In this document: positions 6,880 to 14,531 of the stretch, in pieces
Numbering within the stretch: position 1 is the first letter of the stretch
Layout: each line of letters starts with the position of its first letter
Assembly (NCBI GenBank): GCA_027485735.1
Contig: JAIXQM010000212.1
Location: forward strand, 1 to 33,467
Origin: Sphingomonadales bacterium
Lineage (GTDB): Bacteria; Pseudomonadota; Alphaproteobacteria; Sphingomonadales; Sphingomonadaceae
DNA: 33,467 bases
Direction: 5' to 3'
Notes under the pieces: model-generated
Told to the model about the DNA's origin: nothing
The model's database searches: none
The model's input: only the letters and a program-made list of their open reading frames with translations
Made by a program: the position numbers and the translations under genes

Positions 6880-6992
6880 CCAAAGTGGCCAGAAAATCCC
6901 GCCAAAATGACCCGCAGAGCGCCGAAAGGGGACCGGGAGGCAGTCAGGGTCCACCCGGCTCCCGGAGCCCCACTTTGCGCCCGTTTTGACGC
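6880..6992. repeat. imperfect direct repeat, copy 2 (~114 bp)
   Basis: Same orientation as 3716-3829 and about 80% alike by eye in the core. On the minus strand it follows the integrase stop (7002) by 9 bases. It contains GGCTCC and GGAGCC arranged as a tight stem (6957-6969) that copy 1 keeps only in part, so a role as a 3' RNA structure is possible. Confidence 0.7.
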
Positions 6993-7001
6993 CTATACGT
7001 G

Positions 7002-8570
7002 TCAGCCGGGCAGCACGTCCCGCCACGCATAGATGATAGCAACCTCCCCGCCCTGCCGCCATTGCAACCGGACCCGGCCGGACCGGTAATCAACAATCGC
7101 ACCCTTAAAGACTGACCGCAGCCCGGCATTAACGGCGGCACGGTCAAGGCTGGCGGGGTCATCATCCGCCGCGCTCAACAGGTCCGCTACGTCCCCCAGC
7201 CGGGTCCGCAGCAAGCCCCGGTCTGCCATGGCCCGCAGTTCGTCCAACTCCTCCAAGTCTGCCCGCATGGTGCGAAGCTCTGCCTCGACACGCGCCAGCC
7301 GCTTCGCCCCGGCGGCCGATGGGGCAGCTTCAAGGGCCTCTGCCAAGTCCATAAGGTGTTGCTCGGTGCCGGCGATGTTGGCCGCCAGCTTGTCATGCTC
7401 GGCATCTAATCCGCCCTCCCCCGGACCGGCCGGCACGTTTTCCAACAGCGCCCCCCAGTCCCGGATAATGGCGTCTTCAACCTCATGAACAGGGACGCTG
7501 ACATAGCTGCACCCGGTCCCGGTCTTGGCAGCGACACAGACCAGCTTGGGCCGGGAGCGGCTGCCCTTGCTCACCCGCGTCATGGTGGAATTGCAGGCCG
7601 GGCAGCGGGCCAGCCCTGCTAGGATATGCGACACGGCCCGGCTAGCGTGGCGGCCCCGGACTGCGGCGGTTGACCCGTCTTTGATGGCTCGGACCGCCAG
7701 CCAATCCGCCTCCGTTACAATGGCGGGGAAGGCGTTGCGGATGGGCTCCTCTGCCACCCGACGCTTGCGGCCTGTGCTGTAATCCAGCCGGCCGGGGACC
7801 ATGGTGCCGATGACGGCTGGGAACTCCAACAGCTTGGCCACGGCAGAGCGATGCCACTGGCGGGCACGGCCAAAGGGACGGACCCCCTCGCTATTCAAGC
7901 GACGGGCAATCTGATGCTCCCCGATGCCCGCCAGCTTGTCCCGATAGATACCCCGGATGACCTCTGCCCGGTCCTCCAAGACCTCCCACCGTTCCCCGGC
8001 GGAGTCCCATGAGAGCCACGCGGGGGCGCGGCGGGTGTAGATGCCGCCCTGCCCGGCCCTTGCCTTCTGGCGCTTCGCCTCCCATGCCGCTGCCACCCGG
8101 CGGCCCTTCGTCTTGCTTTCCTCATGGGCTCGCCATGCCACCATCAGCGACACGATGAGGGCCATGGGGTCGTTATCCAGCCGGGCGGCCGTGTATTCCT
8201 GGCCATCGTTCAAGGTGACGATGGTGACGCCAGCGTCCACAATGTCGCTGACAATCCGCTGGGCACGGCGGGGGGTCATGCGGCTGATACGGTCAAGGCT
8301 TTCGACTAGCAGATAGGAGCCGGGCTCAATGAGGCCCCGGTTGCAGGCAAACAGGAAGCTGCCCAGCCCGCTATCCTCCTCTGCGTTCGTTCCCCGGTAT
8401 GCGGATACGCCCTCGTCCCGGAAGGAAAGGCGCGTGTCCAATTCCAGCCCATGCCGGGCCGCCCACTTGGCTGCCGCTTCACTTTGACGGCGGAAACTGT
8501 CACCTTGGGCTTGTTCCGGGGAGGACCAACGTGCGTAGCTGTAAACCTTTGCCATGCTGCGGTAATTCAT
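7002..8570 (-). CDS. large serine integrase of the comM element
   Basis: A 522-aa large serine recombinase that catalyses attP x attB integration. Domains: N-terminal catalytic domain (about 6-160) with nucleophile Ser16 in YARWSSPEQ, plus LVESLDRISR and a YxR-type active site; recombinase DNA-binding domain (about 190-300, with GIGEHQIARRLNSEGVRPFG); a zinc ribbon (about 325-360, CPAC then two more Cys); and a coiled coil (about 400-450, rich in Leu/Glu/Ala/Arg), which in this family controls synapsis and direction. The ATG at 8570 is favoured over one at 8555 because GGAG lies 8 nt upstream. The gene begins 47 bp inside the right end and reads into the element. It is full length and no disabling change is seen. 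Confidence 0.93.
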   Translation of the reverse strand: MNYRSMAKVYSYARWSSPEQAQGDSFRRQSEAAAKWAARHGLELDTRLSFRDEGVSAYRGTNAEEDSGLGSFLFACNRGLIEPGSYLLVESLDRISRMTPRRAQRIVSDIVDAGVTIVTLNDGQEYTAARLDNDPMALIVSLMVAWRAHEESKTKGRRVAAAWEAKRQKARAGQGGIYTRRAPAWLSWDSAGERWEVLEDRAEVIRGIYRDKLAGIGEHQIARRLNSEGVRPFGRARQWHRSAVAKLLEFPAVIGTMVPGRLDYSTGRKRRVAEEPIRNAFPAIVTEADWLAVRAIKDGSTAAVRGRHASRAVSHILAGLARCPACNSTMTRVSKGSRSRPKLVCVAAKTGTGCSYVSVPVHEVEDAIIRDWGALLENVPAGPGEGGLDAEHDKLAANIAGTEQHLMDLAEALEAAPSAAGAKRLARVEAELRTMRADLEELDELRAMADRGLLRTRLGDVADLLSAADDDPASLDRAAVNAGLRSVFKGAIVDYRSGRVRLQWRQGGEVAIIYAWRDVLPG

Positions 8571-8592
8571 GAGACGCGCTCCGAGTTCAAGA

Positions 8593-8640
8593 GGGGGTCT
8601 CAGAGATATGACATGCTGATGTCAGGCCCGCCCGGTTCAG
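8593..8640 (+). other. attR, right junction of the comM element
   Basis: A hybrid of the right end of the element (8593-8615), the central CT (8616-8617) and comM DNA from 8618. The element arm begins GGGGGTCT, and its inverted partner at 1122-1144 ends AGACCCCA. Next to the centre the arms also match as inverted copies (ACATG against CACGT, with one mismatch). The comM side begins GATGTCAGGCCCGCC and encodes the Walker A loop. Confidence 0.85.
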
Positions 8641-9488
8641 GCAAATCGCTGATCGCCGCCGCGCTGGCCGGCATCCTGCCCGATCTCACGCCCGCCGAAG
8701 CGCTGGAAGTCTCGATGGTGGCTTCCATCGCCGGCGAGCTGGAGGGGGGCAAGCTGAAACGCACCCGGCCGTTCCGATCGCCGCACCACAGCGCTTCGAT
8801 GGCAGCGCTGGTCGGCGGCGGGACAAAGGCGCGGCCGGGAGAAGTCTCCCTCGCGCATCTCGGCGTGCTGTTCCTCGACGAACTGCCGGAATTTCAGCGC
8901 GGCGTGCTCGATTCGCTGCGACAGCCGCTGGAAACCGGCCAGGTGCAGGTGGCGCGCGCCGCCGCCCACGTCACCTATCCGGCGCGCGTGCAGTTGATCG
9001 CCGCCATGAACCCCTGCCGCTGCGGGCATCTGGCTGATCCCGGCCTCGCCTGCGCCCGCGCCCCGCGCTGTGCGGCCGATTACCAGAGCAAGCTCTCCGG
9101 GCCATTGCTCGATCGCATCGATCTGCATATCGAGGTGCCGGCGCTTTCGGCCGCCGATCTCACCTTGCCACCACCGGCTGAAAGCAGCGCACAGGTCGCT
9201 GCCCGTGTCGCCGCCGCGCGGGCCCGGCAGACAGCCCGCTATGCCGGCACTGCCACTCGCATGAATGCCGAAGCTGACGGCGAAAATCTCACCGCCCATT
9301 CCACGCCGGATGCCGAAGGCCAGCGCCTGCTCACTCAGGCCGCCGACACGCTGCGGCTGTCGGCGCGCGGCTATGCCCGGGTGCTACGGGTATCGCGAAC
9401 GATTGCGGATCTGGCCGGCAGCGACGGCGTGGCGCGTATTCATGTTGCAGAAGCACTGTCTTACCGGCGCCGCCCGCCAGTGAATTGA
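8618..9488 (+). pseudogene. comM: comM (YifB-like AAA+ helicase), 3' part
   Basis: Resumes comM at the third base of codon 213 and runs to the normal stop. It holds all ATPase motifs: Walker A GPPGSGKS (residues 216-223 of the joined protein), Walker B VLFLDELPEF, then AAMNPCRCGHL with a cysteine cluster and LLDRIDLHIEVP, typical of the Mg-chelatase ChlI subunit family. The C-terminal lid domain ends VARIHVAEALSYRRR. No mutation is seen, so this half is still functional in principle. Alone it lacks its start, promoter and N-terminal domain; an in-frame ATG at 8613 or 8619 could allow a truncated product if transcribed. It ends 6 bp before a convergent symporter gene. Confidence 0.93.
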
Positions 9489-9494
9489 ACGTGC

Positions 9495-10745
9495 CTATTC
9501 GGCAGGTTTCGCTGCCGTCACTTCGCCCGCATCCCACTTGGCGATCACCGCCGTAGCCACCGCATTGCCGATCACGTTGGTGGCGCTGCGGCCCATGTCG
9601 AGGAAATGGTCCACCGCCAGGATCAGCAGCAGGCCGGCTTCCGGGATGTTGAAATAGGGCAGCGTGGCGGCGATCACGACGAGGCTGGCGCGCGGCACGC
9701 CGGCAATGCCCTTCGACGTGATCATCAACAGGCCGAGCATGGCGATTTCCTGGCCCAAGGACAGATCAATGCCATAGGCCTGCGCGATGAAGATGCTGGC
9801 AAAGGCGCAGTACATCATCGAGCCATCAAGATTGAAGCTGTAGCCCAGCGGCAGCACGAACGAGGCGATGCGGCCGGGTACGCCATAACGCTCCAGCGAG
9901 GCCAGCAGCTTGGGATAGGCGGCTTCCGACGACGCGGTGGCGAAGGTGATCAGGAACGGCTCCCGGATTTCAGGGATCAGGCGGCGCACCTCGCCAAAGC
10001 CCAGCACGAACGCGCCGGCGCCCAGCAGGAAGGCCCACAACACCGCCAGCGCCAGGTAAAATCCGCCGACGAACTTGCCGAAGGTAACAAGGATGCCCAG
10101 CCCTTCCACCGCGATGGAACTGGCAATGGCGGCAAACACCGCAAACGGCGCCACCTTCATCACATAGCCGGTGATCACCAGCATCATGTGCATGATGGCA
10201 TCGAGGCCCTTGTTGATCGGTTCGGCCTTATCACCCATCTGGATCAGCGCCACGCCGGCAAACAGGCTGAAGATGACGATCTGCAGCACTTCGTTGGTGG
10301 CCATCGCTTCGATGATGGACTTCGGGAAGATATGCCCGATGAATTCCTTCAGGTTGAAGGCCTTGCTAGCAACACCCGATGCCGCATCAATTGCCGGCAG
10401 CGGCAAACCGACGCCAACACCGGGCGCCAGCAGATTGACCATCAGGATGCCCAACCCCAGGCTGAAGATCGATGCCGCGATAAACCACGCCAGCGTGCGC
10501 ACGAAGGTGCGGCCCACCGCCCCGCCCGAACCCATGTGGGCGATGCCCACGGTGAGCGTCGCCAGCACCAAAGGTGCGATGATCATCTTGATCAGCCGCA
10601 GGAACACATCGGTGATGATCGACAGATAACCGGCGATCTCCTTGGCCTGCTCCGCCGCCACGCTGGCATTGATCGCCCAGCCGACGCCAAGCCCGGCCAC
10701 AAGGCCGATCAGGATCCAGCGGGTGAGCGAATTTGTGGGCTTCAT
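9495..10745 (-). CDS. dicarboxylate/amino-acid:cation symporter (DctA/GltP family)
   Basis: A 416-aa inner-membrane transporter of the dicarboxylate/glutamate:Na+ or H+ symporter family. Visible marks are hydrophobic helices throughout; the serine-rich loop region ATASSEAAYPKLLASL (the family often has SSSSE); FVLPLGYSFNLDGSMMY; the MITSKGIAGVPRASLVV loop; and DHFLDMGRSATNVIGNAVAT in the last helix, which holds the substrate- and cation-binding Asp and Asn. Length is normal. The family moves C4-dicarboxylates or glutamate/aspartate; which one cannot be told here. The ATG at 10745 follows an AGG-type ribosome site. It diverges from the M20 peptidase across 94 bp. Confidence 0.9.
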   Translation of the reverse strand: MKPTNSLTRWILIGLVAGLGVGWAINASVAAEQAKEIAGYLSIITDVFLRLIKMIIAPLVLATLTVGIAHMGSGGAVGRTFVRTLAWFIAASIFSLGLGILMVNLLAPGVGVGLPLPAIDAASGVASKAFNLKEFIGHIFPKSIIEAMATNEVLQIVIFSLFAGVALIQMGDKAEPINKGLDAIMHMMLVITGYVMKVAPFAVFAAIASSIAVEGLGILVTFGKFVGGFYLALAVLWAFLLGAGAFVLGFGEVRRLIPEIREPFLITFATASSEAAYPKLLASLERYGVPGRIASFVLPLGYSFNLDGSMMYCAFASIFIAQAYGIDLSLGQEIAMLGLLMITSKGIAGVPRASLVVIAATLPYFNIPEAGLLLILAVDHFLDMGRSATNVIGNAVATAVIAKWDAGEVTAAKPAE

Positions 10746-10839
10746 GGTCGCCTGACTTCGGGCAGCGCCTTGGCGCCGTCAAGCCGGAAACCGCGCGCCA
10801 AGGCTTGCAGCCGGCGCGCGCGCGGCGCAGTCTCGGTTC

Positions 10840-12216
10840 ATGATCCGCACCCTCGCCGCCATCCTCGCCCTGTCCTGCACTGCCCTGCCCGCGCATGCCG
10901 CCCCCGGCGACGCCGCGGAGGCCAAGCGGCTGTTGATGGACAGTGTTGGCATCGCCAGCGTCAAGGGCCGCGGCCAGACCCCGGCGCTGGCGCGTTTCTA
11001 TCGCGCTGCACTGGTGCAGGCCGGCTTCAACGCCGCCGACATCCAGATCGACGAACTGGCCGGCACCGCCAATTTCCATTTCGTCTGGCGCGCAGCCTCG
11101 GCCAAGGCCAAACCCATGGCACTGACTGGCCATCTGGACGTGGTGGAAGCCAATCCGGCCGATTGGGAACGGCCGCCGTTCACTGCAGTCGCCGAAAATG
11201 GCTTCATCTTCGGGCGCGGCGTGCAGGACAACAAGTTCGATGTCGCCATGATGATCGCCACGCTGGCGCAGTTGAAGGCCAGCGGCTGGACGCCGAAACG
11301 CGACATCCACTTCTTCCTGTCGGGCGACGAGGAAACCGACGGCATCGCCAGCGCCGCACAGGCCAAGCAGGCCGGCGCGCTGGGCATCGAGGTTATGCTG
11401 AACAGCGATGGCGGCGGCGGTGGGCTGGACGCGCAGGGCAAACCCTTTTTCTACAAGCTGCAGGCGGCCGAGAAATCCTATGCCGATTTTCAGCTGACCA
11501 TCACCGATCCGGGCGGCCACAGCTCCACCCCCACCGCCAGCAACGCCATTGCCCGCATGGGCCTGGTGGCCGCACGCATCGCCGGACACCGCTGGCCGGC
11601 ACAGGTGAACGACATCACCCGGGCGTCGCTGGCCGAAGCCGGCCGCGCGCGGAGCGACGCACTGGGCGACGCCATGCGCCGCTTTGCCGCCAAACCGGAT
11701 GATGCCGGGGCCATCACGGCCTTGCGCGCCAATCCCGGCACCATCGGCCAGATTGGCACCACCTGCGTGCCCAGCATGATCAATGGCGGCCATGCGCCCA
11801 ATGCCTTGCCGCAGCGCGTCACCCTCACTGTCAACTGCCGCATCTTCCCCGGCACCAGCATCGCTGCCGTGCAGGCGGAACTGGCGCGGGTGGCCGAGGA
11901 TCCGGGGGTAAGCTTTGCCACCGGCATCGATTGGCCGGTCACCCCGGCATCGCCGCTGCGGCCTGACGTGACAGCGGCCGTGCAGGCGGCGGTTTCGGCA
12001 AGGGCACCCGGCCTTGCCGCCACCCCCGGCATGGACGCCGGCGCCACCGACAGCGTGTTCTGGCGCGCGCTGGGCGTCCCGTCCTACGGCGTCTCTGGCC
12101 TGTTCATGCGCCAGGAAGACAGTTTCGCCCACGGCCTCAATGAACGCGTGCCGGAAGCCGCCATCGCGCCGGCCCTGCGCCATTGGGACATCATCCTGCG
12201 CCGCCTCGCCGGATAG
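10840..12216 (+). CDS. exported M20-family metallopeptidase
   Basis: A 458-aa peptidase with a signal peptide (about residues 1-20, ending AHA-AP). M20 zinc ligands and catalytic residues are all present: His98 and Asp100 in GHLDVV, Asp130 in GRGVQDNK, Glu164/Glu165 in SGDEETDG, Asp190 in NSDGGG and His431 in FAHGLNE. A dimerisation (lid) domain occupies the middle (about 200-330, with DPGGHSSTPTASNA). M20 enzymes cleave di- or tripeptides or N-acyl amino acids; the signal peptide places this one in the periplasm. Beside a glutamate/dicarboxylate-type symporter, a role in amino-acid scavenging is a reasonable inference. Confidence 0.9.
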   Translation: MIRTLAAILALSCTALPAHAAPGDAAEAKRLLMDSVGIASVKGRGQTPALARFYRAALVQAGFNAADIQIDELAGTANFHFVWRAASAKAKPMALTGHLDVVEANPADWERPPFTAVAENGFIFGRGVQDNKFDVAMMIATLAQLKASGWTPKRDIHFFLSGDEETDGIASAAQAKQAGALGIEVMLNSDGGGGGLDAQGKPFFYKLQAAEKSYADFQLTITDPGGHSSTPTASNAIARMGLVAARIAGHRWPAQVNDITRASLAEAGRARSDALGDAMRRFAAKPDDAGAITALRANPGTIGQIGTTCVPSMINGGHAPNALPQRVTLTVNCRIFPGTSIAAVQAELARVAEDPGVSFATGIDWPVTPASPLRPDVTAAVQAAVSARAPGLAATPGMDAGATDSVFWRALGVPSYGVSGLFMRQEDSFAHGLNERVPEAAIAPALRHWDIILRRLAG

Positions 12217-12459
12217 ACCCTGCCCGCATCACGACTGCCCATCCGGCCACACGGCCAGGGTGTCGGCGTGCGCACCGATTCAGCCAAGAATCGCGAATCT
12301 AAAAACGTCAGGCAACAGAGTCGAAGATTCCAGCAACAAAGACTATTTTCAGTAAATAATGGTAAACAATGATTGAATAAATAAGTCAGTTACGAATCGG
12401 ACGAAGAGTGATAAATATATCATGCGTAATTACTTATTAAAAAGGAAGATTAAATTTCG
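12217..12459 (+). promoter_or_regulatory. AT-rich leader of the Tad pseudopilin cluster
   Basis: From about 12290 the sequence turns strongly AT-rich, in sharp contrast to the genes on either side, and ends in AAAAAGGAAG, a ribosome site about 11 nt before the ATG at 12460. GATAAATATATC (about 12410-12421) could supply a -10 box. No gene is seen. The promoter must lie here, but its exact boxes are uncertain. Confidence 0.5.
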
Positions 12460-12954
12460 ATGTTCGGTCCATGGCGGCTGGGCCTGGCCAAGGATCAGGC
12501 TGGTAGCCTGTCGACAGTGACGGCATTGCTGATGCCGGCGCTGATGGCTGCTGCCGGTCTCGGTGCCGACACGCTGCACTGGACATGGCAGCAGCAGATC
12601 ATTCAGCGTCAGGCGGAATCCGCAGCGCTGGCTGGCGCCGAAGCCCTGTCACAGAACCGCGCCGTTGCCGAAACGGTGCAGGCCCAGTTGGCGAGTGGAG
12701 GCCAGCCGGCCCTCGCCATCGCCCCGATCATCGAACAGGGCCCCTCATCCGGGCCGTTCGCTGGCGATCCGCTGGTGGTGCGCGTGCGGCTTTCCAGCAT
12801 TGCCCGCCTGCCCTTTGCCGGCCTGTTCTCATCGGCAGGCGTGCCGATCAGTGTCGAGGCCACGGCCGGCCTGGTGGAAGAGCGCATGGCCGGTGTGGTC
12901 CATTGCGAGGGCTGCATCACAGACCACGGCGATGGCAGCAACACCTTGGGATAA
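12460..12954 (+). CDS. short TadG-like pseudopilin (N-terminal half only)
   Basis: A 164-aa protein with the TadG N-terminal pattern: a positively charged lead, DQAGSLSTVTALLMPALMAA as the hydrophobic helix (about 12-35), then the helix with QRQAESAALAGAEALS. It aligns along its whole length with about the first 150 residues of the next TadG-like gene (shared: TALxMPxLxxxAGLxxD, LPFxGL, ISxxAxAxV). It then ends after CEGCITDHGDGSNTLG, so it lacks the C-terminal domain of the paralogue. No remnant of that domain is found after the stop. It may be a natural short form or a duplicated and truncated copy. A small hairpin follows at 12969-12990. Confidence 0.75.
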   Translation: MFGPWRLGLAKDQAGSLSTVTALLMPALMAAAGLGADTLHWTWQQQIIQRQAESAALAGAEALSQNRAVAETVQAQLASGGQPALAIAPIIEQGPSSGPFAGDPLVVRVRLSSIARLPFAGLFSSAGVPISVEATAGLVEERMAGVVHCEGCITDHGDGSNTLG

Positions 12955-13280
12955 GGGTCCTGACCTTGCCGCAGATATGATCTTCTGCGGGCCATGCCCA
13001 TCTCGATGTCAGAACCAAACCCTCAGCATCATGTCGATCCCCGGGCCGCTGGGCAACGCCCCAGAATCGGGCATCGCCGGGTGATTGCCAAATCACGACT
13101 GACCACCATTCAAACCGATGGAACGTTCGTTCAATAGTCCCTGATTCGATCAGTCTGTTGCCATAAAGGATCGAAAATACAGCCCAGTAGCGCAGTTAAC
13201 GTATATTTGACATTTAACATGTTAAAAACTGCTACAGATTAAAAAGCCGCAAATCGGCGCAAAAGCAGGGTGTGAGTGTC
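12955..13280. other. gene-free spacer between the two TadG-like genes
   Basis: Contains a terminator-like hairpin CCGCAGA/TCTGCGG (12969-12990), an inverted pair TTCGATC (13145-13151) and GATCGAA (13169-13175), and an AT-rich promoter-like stretch from about 13195. No coding remnant of the missing TadG C-terminal domain was found in any frame. Confidence 0.5.
13207..13237 (+). promoter_or_regulatory. candidate promoter with palindrome for the second TadG-like gene
   Basis: A perfect -35 box TTGACA (13207-13212) is followed at 19 bp by CTACAG (13232-13237). The spacer starts with the perfect 14-bp palindrome TTTAACATGTTAAA (13213-13226), so a repressor or activator bound there would control this promoter directly. 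It lies about 45 bp before the start codon. Confidence 0.5.
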
Positions 13281-14531
13281 ATGAGTTGCTTGTGGGTACG
13301 CCGGCTTCAGGCAAGCCGGCGAGGCAATATCGCAACACTGACGGCATTGATGATGCCGGTGCTGATCGGTTCGGCCGGTCTGGCCAGCGACTCGATCCAG
13401 TGGACATTGACCAAGCGCATGATGCAGCGCGCCGCTGATTCGGGCGCGATCGCCGGCGCTTTCCAGTTGAGCCAATCCAGCAGCATTTCGGTTGTGCGCG
13501 CGGCTGCGACGGGCGACATCAACCGCAACGACGGGTTTCGCATGACGATCACCCCGGTGATCAACAGCCCCGCCACCTCAGGCAGCTTCCGCGATGCCGC
13601 GTCTGCTGTGGAGGTGATCCTGGCCACAGACATGAACCTGCCGTTCACCGGCCTGATCATGCGTGGACCGATGCGCATCAGCGCCCGCGCCGTGGCCGAA
13701 GTGGTGGGCAATGGCGATTATTGCGTGCTGGCGCTGGAAAACACCAATACGCCCGGTATCCCGATCGGCGGCAGTGCCACAGTGAACCTGGGCTGCGGCA
13801 TGATGAGCAATGCGCCCAGCAACACGAGCATCATCGCCAATGGCGCCAGTAGCGTGACGGCCAGCCCGGTGGCCGCGGTGGGCCTTGTGCCACCTGGCAA
13901 TTATACCACCGGCACCGTCCGCGAAAGCTATGCGCTGCCGCTGCGCGATCCCTATCGCAACCTGCCGGATCCGATCAATATCTCCAACAGCAACAACGAT
14001 CTGCGGGTGCAGCCGAACCGTTCCAGCACGTTCAGTGCGGGCACCTACCGCAATATCGATGTCAGCGGCACGGCCACCTTCAATCCTGGCGTCTATTATG
14101 TGACGGGCAGTGTGAATTTCGGCAGCCAGGCGAACGTGACGTCAAATGGCGCGGTGTTCATCCTCACCGCCACCAACGCGGCCAGCAACACCAGCAATAT
14201 TGCCACAGTGCGGATGAACGGCGGCGCCCGGATCAGCATGACGGCGCCCAGCACCGGCACCTATGCCGGCATCCTTTTCTATCAGGATCGCCGCGCCAGC
14301 AACATGGCCACCAACATCATCAACGGCAACAGCAGCAGCCTGCTGCAGGGGGCACTCTATTTCCCGCGCCAGGAACTGCAGATGAACGGCACCAGCGGCA
14401 TGAACACCCGCTGCATCCAGATCGTCGCGCGCCGTGTCGATTGGCGCGGCAACACCGCGATCCAGAATGTCTGCCCGGCCAATTCAGGCGCGTCGTCCTT
14501 CAAGGGCACGCAGATCAAGCTGGTGGCATGA
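13281..14531 (+). CDS. TadG-like Flp pilus/pseudopilin protein
   Basis: A 416-aa protein with the TadG N-terminal helix (about 14-37, GNIATLTALMMPVLIGSAG) and the Gln/Arg-Ala-Asp segment MMQRAADSGAIAGA. After about residue 150 comes a long Asn/Ser/Thr/Gly-rich, beta-type domain (for example TFNPGVYYVTGSVNFGSQ and MTAPSTGTYAGILFYQDR) that probably lies outside the cytoplasmic membrane. The start is uncertain: ATG 13281 is chosen, and a GTG 9 nt earlier is in the same frame. In Tad systems TadG with TadE/TadF act as minor pseudopilins anchored in the inner membrane. The stop overlaps the next start in ATGA (14528-14531). No other Tad machinery (prepilin peptidase, CpaF, RcpA) is in the window. 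Confidence 0.82.
   Translation: MSCLWVRRLQASRRGNIATLTALMMPVLIGSAGLASDSIQWTLTKRMMQRAADSGAIAGAFQLSQSSSISVVRAAATGDINRNDGFRMTITPVINSPATSGSFRDAASAVEVILATDMNLPFTGLIMRGPMRISARAVAEVVGNGDYCVLALENTNTPGIPIGGSATVNLGCGMMSNAPSNTSIIANGASSVTASPVAAVGLVPPGNYTTGTVRESYALPLRDPYRNLPDPINISNSNNDLRVQPNRSSTFSAGTYRNIDVSGTATFNPGVYYVTGSVNFGSQANVTSNGAVFILTATNAASNTSNIATVRMNGGARISMTAPSTGTYAGILFYQDRRASNMATNIINGNSSSLLQGALYFPRQELQMNGTSGMNTRCIQIVARRVDWRGNTAIQNVCPANSGASSFKGTQIKLVA

Larger units (their letters stand above)
6286..7001. other. 716-bp gene-free region of the element with AT-rich island and repeats
   Basis: No supported gene; the open frames here have no ribosome site and unlikely compositions. From left to right it holds a 10-bp inverted repeat (6372-6398), an AT-rich stretch (about 6400-6480) unlike the rest of the element, two 45-bp imperfect repeats 90 bp apart (6679-6723 and 6769-6812), and the second copy of the ~114-bp repeat. 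It could be a regulatory hub or a replication or transfer origin; none of these is shown. Confidence 0.55.
1122..8617 (-). mobile_element. integrative element in comM, large-serine-integrase type, 7,496 bp
   Basis: The ends are set by exact restoration of comM and by the symmetric attP formed when 8617 is joined to 1122. The integrase gene lies next to the right end and reads inward, the usual position for site-specific integrases. The strand given is that of the integrase. Content from left to right: Excalibur-domain exported protein, second exported protein, small serine recombinase, a possible 46-aa gene, five small unknown leftward genes, a Zn-ribbon protein, a long gene-free region and the integrase. 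No replication initiator, relaxase, type IV secretion, capsid or terminase gene is recognised. It therefore resembles a small integrative or satellite-type island that would need a helper to move between cells, or one that is now domesticated. That classification is inference. Confidence 0.9.

Noticed and set aside
6494-6910. A 138-codon frame in the gene-free region of the element.
   Set aside because: No ribosome site, unlikely composition, and it runs through two DNA repeats that differ by a frame-shifting base.
1122-8617. Possibility that the element is a transposon with terminal inverted repeats and a target-site duplication.
   Set aside because: No transposase is present. The inverted arms meet at the crossover and fit an attP, and TGCT is the shared core rather than a duplication.
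1122-8617. Possibility of an anti-phage defence island (restriction, toxin-antitoxin, CBASS, retron or similar).
   Set aside because: No nuclease, methylase, cyclase, reverse transcriptase, NTPase or toxin motif was found in any of the gene products; only the general idea of interference by unknown genes remains.
9606-11702. A 698-codon rightward frame opposite the symporter and into the M20 gene.
   Set aside because: It is His/Arg/Gln-rich low-complexity sequence opposite a well supported transporter, then a third frame of the peptidase; no start signal.
10387-12183. A 598-codon leftward frame opposite the M20 peptidase.
   Set aside because: Antisense shadow: Gly/His/Arg-rich composition, no motif, and it overlaps two genes with complete catalytic residues.
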